From the NCBI GenBank assembly GCA_035420085.1, contig DAOLUH010000015.1, forward strand, positions 42,032-106,031: a DNA stretch of 64,000 bases. The letters are read 5' to 3'. The stretch's first letter is position 1. Every line of letters begins with the position of its first letter. The position numbers and the translations under genes were made by a program. Positions 29,545 to 36,808 of this stretch are shown in pieces. Source of the DNA: DSWT01 sp035420085. GTDB taxonomy: Bacteria > Chloroflexota > Anaerolineae > B4-G1 > SLSP01. The notes below the pieces were generated by a model. The model was not told the origin of the DNA, searched no databases, and worked only from the letters and a program-made list of their open reading frames with translations.

Positions 29545-29587
29545 GGCGGCGGCGCAGTCAAAGACTGCGCCGCCGCCGGTTTTTTTA
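29545..29587 (+). terminator. Intrinsic terminator after the response regulator
   Basis: GGCGGCGGCGCAGTC (29545-29559) pairs perfectly with GACTGCGCCGCCGCC (29563-29577) around AAA, and seven T follow two bases later. It separates the plus-strand kinase/regulator unit from the convergent small gene at 29585-29707, whose stop codon overlaps the T-run. Confidence 0.93.
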
Positions 29588-29707
29588 CCAGTCCAACTCG
29601 TCGAAGTCCGAGACCACGCTCAACGGGCTGCCGGCCTGGATTTCCAGATCGCCTTCGTAGACGATGCTGGGTTCTTCGTATTGCGGTGTTTCAATGTGTT
29701 CGTTCAT
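29585..29707 (-). CDS. 40-residue peptide resembling a RiPP (lasso-type) precursor
   Basis: The product starts MNEHIETPQYEEPSIVYEGD and ends with LEIQAGSPLSVVSDFDELDW. It has a good ribosome binding site, AAGGAG with 7-base spacing. The leader part fits Y-x-x-P-x-(L/I)-x3-G (Y10, P13, I15, G19), a motif that PqqD-like recognition elements bind in lasso-peptide precursors. A core from G26 would place an acid, D34, at ring position 9, with a six-residue tail. Against this, position -2 is Q rather than the usual T, and no lasso cyclase, protease or PqqD-like gene is in this window. It lies downstream of a secreted-protein gene on the same strand. Confidence 0.5.
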   Translation of the reverse strand: MNEHIETPQYEEPSIVYEGDLEIQAGSPLSVVSDFDELDW

Positions 29708-29742
29708 TGTTTATCTCCTTGTGCAAATCGGGTCCTTGATGA

Positions 29743-30414
29743 TCACACTCTGCGCCGTCGCACCAGCAGCGTGCCCACCAGTATCGTACTGACCAATCCT
29801 ACACTCCACAGGCCAGCGCGTGCGGTTAGCCCTTGTATCTGTACCGCGTTAACGCTGGCGGATGAAAATGCTGTCAGGTCATCGGCATAGAAGACAGTAT
29901 CTGCTTCCGGAGCCGTAAATCCCCAAACACTTACTGTGACACTGGCTACAGTATCGGTGATATCTTCGGTGGCCGACAAGAATGTCCAGTCAGTACTAGG
30001 CGTAAAGTCGCTAGATTTAGTGACTATGGAATTTGTGCAGTCATTGTTTGAAAAGTATTCTATTTCAAGTGCAACATTGGACACGCCATCCGACTTGACG
30101 TATCCGTTGAGCGTCAGGTACTTTAGACCATCGGGCGCTACAGGCCAAGTAGCCAGCTCAGGTGTCAAATCAATACACTGAGAACGAATCCAGCCAAAGC
30201 CACCTTCGGCTGCCAGCGCGTTTACTTGCGCCGCGCCGACACCACCGTGCGGCGCAGTTGTCGTTCGTGCCAGTGTTCCATATTCTGCTGTCCATCCCGC
30301 GGTATCAACTTCAAAACCGCCATTGCTCAACACGGATTTGGTTTGCGTGCTGGCAGGCAAGGCCGCTACTAGTGCTATCAGTATTACACTGAGTACCACC
30401 CATCGTCGTTTCAT
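29743..30414 (-). CDS. Secreted protein with C-terminal membrane anchor/sorting-like tail
   Basis: 223 residues from ATG 30414, 6 bases after GGAGG; a near start at 30417 is also possible. An N-terminal signal peptide (MKRRWVVLSVILIALVAALP) leads to a beta-rich body that begins SVLSNGGFEVDTAGWTAEYG, the typical opening of carbohydrate-binding-type sandwich domains. The C-terminus is a single helix followed by RRRR (SVGLVSTILVGTLLVRRRRV), as in surface proteins sorted by exosortase or sortase-like systems, though no PEP or LPxTG motif is visible. It lies between the oxidase fusion and the RiPP-like peptide gene on the same strand and may be exported with either. Confidence 0.7.
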   Translation of the reverse strand: MKRRWVVLSVILIALVAALPASTQTKSVLSNGGFEVDTAGWTAEYGTLARTTTAPHGGVGAAQVNALAAEGGFGWIRSQCIDLTPELATWPVAPDGLKYLTLNGYVKSDGVSNVALEIEYFSNNDCTNSIVTKSSDFTPSTDWTFLSATEDITDTVASVTVSVWGFTAPEADTVFYADDLTAFSSASVNAVQIQGLTARAGLWSVGLVSTILVGTLLVRRRRV

Positions 30415-30554
30415 CATACACCTCCGTTTGAATGAAAAATAGAACAACAGTTGACTTTTATTAAGATCCAGACATCATCCCAACCCGAACAAGTGTCACA
30501 CAAGGTATGCAAGGGAGGAACTGTATCCTCCCTTGCATGACAGTGGCAGTGCGT

Positions 30555-33500
30555 TTATTGAGCAGGTGTAGTGATGGCGCGGATATTTGACCACGCAGAT
30601 ACACCGCTTGAGTTAAATGCGCGCACCCGGAAGAAGTAAGTCGTGTTAGGTGCGAGATCACCCGTGTTGAACGTGGTGCTGTTGACCCCAATGTTACTGG
30701 AAACCAGGTTCGTCGTAAAATTGAGACTGGTAGAACGTTGAATGGTGAACCCGGTTTCATTGTTGGCATTGTCCACCCAGTTCAGCCTGACCCGGATGCG
30801 CTGGCCAATTCTGAACACGGATGCCGTCAGATTGGAAGGCGCTGCTGGAAGCTGCGTAAAGACATTCGAGAACTCCGAGTTCATCGTTTCAGTCGGGAAT
30901 CCAATCGAAGCCGCGTAAACGGCGGTATCGCCAACCGTATTCGACGCGAAGACCCGATAGACATACGTCTGGGTTGTATCGCCAATCGGATCACCGTAGG
31001 TCGTGGTGTTGGCCGGCAAGACGATCAGATTCGTCCACGGGCCAGCCGTCGAGGTTGCGCGCTGCACGGTGAAGCTCGTCTCGTTCAGCGAGTTATCGCT
31101 CCAGGTGAGGTTCATCACCCGGCTGGCGCCAGTCCCCGACAGCGTACCGAAGAGGTTGGACGGTGTCCGCGGCCTGACCCCCAGCGCCTGCGGGCGCATC
31201 ATGTCCATTTCCTCGTGGCTGAGGATGTGGCAGTGCCAGACGTATTCCCACCCGAAGTTGACGAAGTGGTTGGTAATCTGCACCGGCTGCCCGGACGGAT
31301 CGAAGATGGCCATCCCTGTATCCGTCAGCAGGACGCCCTCCGGCTGGGAAGGATCGAGCAGGCGCACGCTGTTGGGCAAATCCCACGGGATATTGGGGAC
31401 GAGTGGGCGGAACGCCACAATCGTATCTTCCAGCGGGCTGATCCGCACCGTGTCTTTCCAGCCGAGTTCGTTGGGATCGGGCTTGCGGATGATGCCATCC
31501 CAGCCGACGCGGTTGATGAGCTGCACGTCGTACAGATGGAAGTGCACCGGGTGGGTGTCCACGCCGTTGTGCGTGATCTTCCAGATCTGTGTGCCGTCAT
31601 CTATGGTTGTAATCGGGGTCAGTTCGACACCCGGCGGCAGCTCGATCCCGCGCAGGATCTCCGTAGGTGGTGTAGCGAAGGGATACAGCAGCATGTTTTG
31701 CAGACCCGCCTGCGCATTGGGCGTTTCCAGCCCCAGGAAGCCGCTCATCCGGCCGTATTCGGGTTCGAATGCCTCGCCCATTTCATCCTGGATTTGCTTG
31801 GGCCGTAGGGGCATCGTCAGGGTGAGACCCCCCAGAGTCTTGAAGGTGAACGAAGTGTTGAAGATTTGCACCAGCCCGGCCAGCGGGCCGTTGTTCTGGA
31901 ACGTCGTACCGTACGCGGAGTTGTAAGCACCTTGTCCAACGATGATCGGGTGCTGGCCGTTCTTGAATACACCCTGGCCACCCAGGCTTTCGGCCTTGAA
32001 TGCGGTTTGCAGATTGTTCAGATTGAAAGCCGGAGCCGCTGGAGCTGCCGCGACCTTGATCTGCATCACGGTGCGCGTGTTCGGCCCGTAGCCGGGGAGC
32101 GTCGAGGGCGCGCCGCCGGTATCACGGTAGTCGCCATTGCCGGTGTAATAGTCGTAGCGCGGGTCGCGCGCGGGGAAGGCTGCCGGGGCGTCGTTGTAGA
32201 GGATCAGCGTCTGACCGGCGTAGGCCGAGAAGTCCACGATCACGTCAGCGCGCTCGGCCGGGCCAACTAGCAGCGAGTGCTTGTCCACGTTACCGGCATT
32301 GAACACTGTCGGGTCAGTCACCCAGGTGATAGGCTGCGCCGGAAGGACTGCTGGCGCGGGCAGGAAGCCGCCCTCCGTCCCGATCTGGATCCAGTTCGGG
32401 CCTTCGGTGCCGACGACGGGGGTGGGGAAGATTGTTGAGTCTCCCAAGGCAGCCGCAACTTCGGCCGGATTCAGGAGAACTTCTGTACAGGTGACGCCCG
32501 TGCTTTCGGCCACCGGGTTTGGATTAGTGGCAATATCGCACACGTTCCCGTTGGCGTCCACAGCCTTGTAGAGCGACAGGTTGAAGAAACGGTCGTTAGC
32601 GGCGTTGAGGACGCGGAAGCGATAAGCTTTCGGCTCGACTTCCAGCGTGGGGTAAGCTGTGCCATTGACAACAGGCGTGTCCATGAAGGCTTCCATACCC
32701 ATCGAGTTGTACGGCGTGCCGGGCATCAGTGGCGGCTCGCACCACTGAACGTCAGGATCGCAGTTCTCATCATAGTAGGGATTGGCGATCGGGCCGTAAT
32801 CAATGCTCAGCGTCGGTGGCCAGAACCAGGGGCCATACGCCCAGCGGCCAAACTGGTTGACGCCCGAAGCGTCGCCGGGGTTCTGCGCCGGGGAGTAGAC
32901 GTGCGGCAGCCACAAGTCGCCGAACCCACCCCAGCGGGTCATATCCCAGGTCTCGTCGGACAGCGCAAGTTGCGATTCGCTCGGCACAAACGTCTTGTCC
33001 TGGATGAGCAACGGGATCGTGCTGTCGGGACCGGGGATCAGCCCCTGGTCGATCAGCGATTGCTCGGTCTCGTCGGTGATGATGTAGCCCGCCGCTTCAC
33101 CGGCGTACACGTTCAGCCGGGTGATACCCCAGGCGTGATCGTGGTAGAACATCAAGCGGGCGCTTTGCTGGTTGGTGTAGTAGAAGGTCATCACGCCATC
33201 GTTCGGGTCGCCGGAATCGCCCATATCCGGGACCGGCATCACGCTGACGCCTTGTGGATAGGGGGTGTTTTCGCCGGCCGGCGTGATCCACTGGTGCGGT
33301 GTGCCGTCGCTAATCCAGGGGGAGATTCCGCCGTGCAAGTGGAGCGTGGCCCGGTTCTCGGTGTAACATTCGTAGGGCTTTGGCAGCATCCCGCACATCG
33401 GGTTCTGTGGATCGGGATCAGGCTGGGACATGTCCAAGAGCGGGCCAGGCCCTGACCCCATCACCGTGGTATCCACCGGGATGAACAAATTTCCATCCAC

Positions 33501-35435
33501 ACCCGTGGGAAGCAGGTTGTAGAATTTGATCCGCACGGGGCGATCTTTCGCGGCGATGATCGTTGGCCCCATATAGTGCGGCGGGGTGACACCGAAGTAG
33601 CCGGTGGCGACTTCGGTACCGTCAAGCAACACATTTGTCAGGGTCACCTGAGCGCCCGGCACGACGCTGGTTGAAAGCTGCACGTAGCCGCGCAGCAGCG
33701 TCGGGGGCAGGTCAGAGTGCATTTGCTCCTGGTACTGCACTACGGCGATTTCGTAGTAGTCCGCGCCGGGGTACGTGGTGGTGTCTGGTACGGCCACCGG
33801 GAGGTACTGGCCCAGGTTGTTGGCATTGGCCTCGCCCAGCCCCGGCAGCCCATCGACGAACTTACGCATCCCGCCGGAGACAGGCGCGTGATCGCTGATC
33901 GAAGGCGCGGGCAGGAAGTGGGTCGTCAGCGCGTCCGCTATGATTTGTTGTCCAAGGGCTACCGCGATCACAGAGGAGCTGCGGAAGTGCAGCCCACCCC
34001 ACGTTCTGGCGTTTACGATCTCTGTTCTGAGATCCGTGGTGGTGGTATAGTGCCGCGTTGTGCCCGTGACACTGCTGTCCAGATCAATATCGATCTGGGA
34101 TGTGCCAAAAACATTGGCGTAAACTTCGGCTTGAGCCGACATAAAGGAGCCGTGCCCCGCTACATATTCGGGGAAGTTCGGCGTCATGACGGCTGGCATC
34201 CAGTTCGTGACCGTTATGGCCGAATAGGTCCCATCGGGATTGGTGTGCTGGATTGCCGTCACCGGACGCCAGAAGTTGTAGGCATACTTGGCATCAAACG
34301 TGGCGACCAGGCTATCGACAGCGGCCATATTGCCCAACGCCATCAAGCGCGCCGTGTCGAGCAGGTTCATGCTGCGGGTTTCGGCAAGCTGCCGGTAGGA
34401 TTTGTTGGTTTGAATGACCATGTTGGTGGTCCAGAACCGGGCCACCTCAGTTTGCTCCGCCGTGCGCGTTATACTCATAGCCCCGCCAACAGCTTTCACT
34501 TCGTTGAAGTCCGCGATATAGGCTGGATCGTCGAGGGCCGGCGGGGGGGCGGGACGGTACTGGGAGGGCGTGCTGCGCAGGAATGGGGTCAGGGAACGCA
34601 TCCACGGATCCATCGGCGGCATTGGCATCGTCGGTTGCCAGACGCCTGGGCCGGGAGCCGGCACGACATATCCATCGGTGCCGCTCAGCACGTCGCTTGC
34701 CCGCAAGGTGATGATCTCCGTCGCCGCAGCCAGACCGAGCGCGATGCCTGCGGTCTTGGCCGTGCTATCAACGATCGTCGCCAGTGAGGCAGCATACTTG
34801 CCGTCTAATGTGGGATCGCTCGGAAAGTAGTGCTTGAGGACGCCATACGCTGCGGACGCCACCGCGGCTTCACGCGAGGCATTGGGCGAAGCTGGCAACG
34901 TCGAGCTATAAGGTGTGTATCCACCCTCAATCGCTACCAACGCGTTGTAGACTGCGGCCTGGGTGTAAGCCAGATACACGAACGCCGCCGACATGGATAT
35001 GGAAGGCATCGAGGGCATCCCCGGCATCGGCGCCGGCTGGACAATATCCTGGGCAATAGCGTTCCACTCGGCGACGATATTGCCCGGCAACGGGCTGTTG
35101 GCGTAGTTCGGGTGGCTGAAATACCGTGGCGCTGTGCCCATTGGCATCGTTGTCGGAGCCATAGCCAGCGTCTCTGTTTTTGTCTTTGGCTCTAGTACAA
35201 AGCCGCCTGCCGCCGCACGCGCTGCCGCTGCTTCTCGATCGGCCTGGGTGATGCGGGGTTTTTTGTCTGGCGGGCTGATTTGTGGAAGATTTTCTTCCAC
35301 TCCATTGCCCGGATCTGGGCTGACGCCGTCGCCTGGTTCTGGTCGTTGGGCGCTGACGCGCCCCCTTCCCGTTAGAACCAGCGAGGCGACCATCACGAAC
35401 AGTAAAACAATATTCAGAAATTTTCTAACCTTCAT
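30555..35435 (-). CDS. Vanadium-haloperoxidase-type domain fused to a multicopper oxidase and two FnIII domains
   Basis: 1626 residues with a signal peptide (about 1-29, ending RVSAQ). Domain 1 (about 100-510) carries the vanadate pocket of vanadium haloperoxidases/PAP2: K383-x6-R390-P391 in KYAYNFWRP, AGHGS with H428, and R477-x5-H483 in ARTWGGLHFR. Domain 2 (about 515-1420) is a laccase-type oxidase with all four copper motifs: HLHGG (699-703), FYHDHAWG (about 762), HPVHFH (about 1295) and WHCHILSHEEMDMM (about 1400). Two FnIII domains end the chain, each with an (F)TVQR/FTIQRSTS strand. Both active sites look complete. It should act outside the cell and could couple peroxide- or halide-dependent chemistry to oxygen-dependent oxidation of metals or phenols. 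The ribosome binding site AAGGAGG is strong. Confidence 0.88.
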   Translation of the reverse strand: MKVRKFLNIVLLFVMVASLVLTGRGRVSAQRPEPGDGVSPDPGNGVEENLPQISPPDKKPRITQADREAAAARAAAGGFVLEPKTKTETLAMAPTTMPMGTAPRYFSHPNYANSPLPGNIVAEWNAIAQDIVQPAPMPGMPSMPSISMSAAFVYLAYTQAAVYNALVAIEGGYTPYSSTLPASPNASREAAVASAAYGVLKHYFPSDPTLDGKYAASLATIVDSTAKTAGIALGLAAATEIITLRASDVLSGTDGYVVPAPGPGVWQPTMPMPPMDPWMRSLTPFLRSTPSQYRPAPPPALDDPAYIADFNEVKAVGGAMSITRTAEQTEVARFWTTNMVIQTNKSYRQLAETRSMNLLDTARLMALGNMAAVDSLVATFDAKYAYNFWRPVTAIQHTNPDGTYSAITVTNWMPAVMTPNFPEYVAGHGSFMSAQAEVYANVFGTSQIDIDLDSSVTGTTRHYTTTTDLRTEIVNARTWGGLHFRSSSVIAVALGQQIIADALTTHFLPAPSISDHAPVSGGMRKFVDGLPGLGEANANNLGQYLPVAVPDTTTYPGADYYEIAVVQYQEQMHSDLPPTLLRGYVQLSTSVVPGAQVTLTNVLLDGTEVATGYFGVTPPHYMGPTIIAAKDRPVRIKFYNLLPTGVDGNLFIPVDTTVMGSGPGPLLDMSQPDPDPQNPMCGMLPKPYECYTENRATLHLHGGISPWISDGTPHQWITPAGENTPYPQGVSVMPVPDMGDSGDPNDGVMTFYYTNQQSARLMFYHDHAWGITRLNVYAGEAAGYIITDETEQSLIDQGLIPGPDSTIPLLIQDKTFVPSESQLALSDETWDMTRWGGFGDLWLPHVYSPAQNPGDASGVNQFGRWAYGPWFWPPTLSIDYGPIANPYYDENCDPDVQWCEPPLMPGTPYNSMGMEAFMDTPVVNGTAYPTLEVEPKAYRFRVLNAANDRFFNLSLYKAVDANGNVCDIATNPNPVAESTGVTCTEVLLNPAEVAAALGDSTIFPTPVVGTEGPNWIQIGTEGGFLPAPAVLPAQPITWVTDPTVFNAGNVDKHSLLVGPAERADVIVDFSAYAGQTLILYNDAPAAFPARDPRYDYYTGNGDYRDTGGAPSTLPGYGPNTRTVMQIKVAAAPAAPAFNLNNLQTAFKAESLGGQGVFKNGQHPIIVGQGAYNSAYGTTFQNNGPLAGLVQIFNTSFTFKTLGGLTLTMPLRPKQIQDEMGEAFEPEYGRMSGFLGLETPNAQAGLQNMLLYPFATPPTEILRGIELPPGVELTPITTIDDGTQIWKITHNGVDTHPVHFHLYDVQLINRVGWDGIIRKPDPNELGWKDTVRISPLEDTIVAFRPLVPNIPWDLPNSVRLLDPSQPEGVLLTDTGMAIFDPSGQPVQITNHFVNFGWEYVWHCHILSHEEMDMMRPQALGVRPRTPSNLFGTLSGTGASRVMNLTWSDNSLNETSFTVQRATSTAGPWTNLIVLPANTTTYGDPIGDTTQTYVYRVFASNTVGDTAVYAASIGFPTETMNSEFSNVFTQLPAAPSNLTASVFRIGQRIRVRLNWVDNANNETGFTIQRSTSLNFTTNLVSSNIGVNSTTFNTGDLAPNTTYFFRVRAFNSSGVSAWSNIRAITTPAQ

Positions 35436-35651
35436 CGTTGTACCTCCTTAATGTAACCATGAATGAATAACCTTTGCGCAAAACAGAAAGAGTTGTTGGG
35501 TGTTTGTCTCACATCCTTTCCTTTCGTAAGCCATCTTTCTCGTATCCTTTGACTTCTCTTTGGGATCAAAGCCCCTGATCTAATTTACTATAATAATATC
35601 ATAAATATATTATAAAATCAAGTCCCGATTTTCTATGAATCAAACGCTTAG
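35436..35651. promoter_or_regulatory. AT-rich leader of the oxidase fusion gene
   Basis: This 216-base gap is markedly richer in A and T than the genes around it, especially 35580-35625. On the minus strand TTGATT followed after 17 bases by TATTAT is one possible promoter, and several TATAAT-like words overlap it. The remaining leader of about 150 bases has no ORF of note. Confidence 0.4.
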
Positions 35652-36143
35652 TTACGTTACTGGCATACGCCATACTTCTCCTTCATGCCCTGGGGTCAAG
35701 TTCCAGATTTCTTCGATATGGAGCACAATGATGTGACTCGGCTGTACGCCGTTCCGCCCGGCCCTGCCCTGCGCCGCCATCAACTCCCGCGACGCTTTCT
35801 CGAACCACAGCTCCATCGGGCGCGGCCCCTCCTTGCCGTGGGCCAGCAGCCCGCTTATCTCCTCGAACAAAGGGCCTTCGTCCACCATTTCCGCCTGGCC
35901 CTTGAACTGGTAGCCCTCGTAGGTTTGGAGGTCTACCGCAGCCACCGCCAGTCGCGGATCTGCCTGTAAGTTGACCCGCGTCTTGAGTGAGAACAAGTCG
36001 GCAAATACTAACTTGTCGTCATCCACAACCTTGAGCAGACTTTTGGGTGAGACATTCGGCCGTCCCTCGTCATCTCGGGTAGCGACCAAAACGACCGGTT
36101 GATGCTTGAGCACTTGTTTCATTTGTTGCGTTAACTTGGGCAT
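35652..36143 (-). CDS. PPOX-fold flavin protein
   Basis: 163 residues from ATG 36143 (MPKLTQQMKQVLKHQPVVLV); a longer frame to 36185 is possible but has a poorer ribosome binding site. The split-barrel pattern is clear: VATRDDEGRPNVSPKSLLKV, KLVFADLFSLKTRVNLQADP, RLAVAAVDLQTYEGYQFKG. Members bind FMN or a related cofactor and act as oxidoreductases or as flavin-binding sensors. It is transcribed toward the oxidase fusion but a 216-base AT-rich leader separates them. Substrate unknown. Confidence 0.82.
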   Translation of the reverse strand: MPKLTQQMKQVLKHQPVVLVATRDDEGRPNVSPKSLLKVVDDDKLVFADLFSLKTRVNLQADPRLAVAAVDLQTYEGYQFKGQAEMVDEGPLFEEISGLLAHGKEGPRPMELWFEKASRELMAAQGRAGRNGVQPSHIIVLHIEEIWNLTPGHEGEVWRMPVT

Positions 36144-36322
36144 TGCCTTCTTCCCTCTGCGCTTGCATACAGACTCTTTATCCATCTAGAGTTTAATACA
36201 AAAGTATCTTCTAATTGTGCGGGTTTCGTGATGATCCTATGCCAGTCTTATGATAGCAACACAATTCTGTCGGCGGATGTTGGATGGGCAGGCCAGCGCT
36301 CACTTCAAAGCGCCGCCCGCAA

Positions 36323-36350
36323 TTGTGCTGGCCGTTTTGCGTGTTATACT
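36323..36350 (+). promoter_or_regulatory. Candidate promoter upstream of the Cwh43-like gene
   Basis: TTGTGC at 36323-36328 and TATACT at 36345-36350 with a 16-base spacer. The gene starts 458 bases downstream, and the leader in between is mostly repeats (36483-36679 and 36725-36765). The long ORF at 36228-36812 across this region is a by-product of the repeats and is not called. Confidence 0.4.
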
Positions 36351-36482
36351 GATTACAGTCCCGCTCATGAAAATTCCACCGCAGTCAACATGCTGCAGCG
36401 GAGTACCATGAAGTATGAGAATGCAGTACCCTACGGCAGCATCCGACCTGTCAGGTCTATACGCGCCGTTCTATTTTCCGAC

Positions 36483-36679
36483 CAGAGCACGCGGAGAGCG
36501 CAGAGTCTTTTTATTTTTCTCTGTGAACTCTGTGTTCTCTGTGGTTATTACGGAGGAGACGTCGGTGCTGCGCACACCATGCCAGCACGAAAATTTCTGC
36601 CACAGAGGGCACAGAGCACACAGAGTTATTGTTCTCATCTCTGTGAACTCTGTGTTCTCGGTGGCTATTTTCGAAGGAG
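36483..36679. repeat. Dispersed repeat, family C: half copy plus full 125-bp copy 2
   Basis: A partial unit (CTCTGTGAACTCTGTGTTCT with CTGTGGTTATTACGG) at about 36510-36553 precedes a full copy at 36555-36679 that differs from 20081-20205 at two positions. The copy again ends TTCGAAGGAG and is followed, after CCCC, by ATG at 36684, which opens only a 26-codon frame. So here the repeat-borne ribosome binding site does not serve an obvious gene. Confidence 0.93.
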
Positions 36680-36724
36680 TCCCCATGAGCTGCGCTCACC
36701 AACGATCACGAAAATGCTTGCGCC

Positions 36725-36765
36725 GGATCACAATCCGGCGCTGCGGAGACAGCGGATTGTGATCC
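36725..36765. repeat. Perfect 12-bp inverted repeat in the leader of the Cwh43-like gene
   Basis: GGATCACAATCC (36725-36736) and GGATTGTGATCC (36754-36765) flank a 17-base loop. No T-run follows. It may be an operator or an RNA hairpin 44 bases before the start codon. Confidence 0.7.
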
Positions 36766-36808
36766 GCCTTAAGCGTTGCAGTAAGCTTATTTTTCGAGGA
36801 GCACGGTT

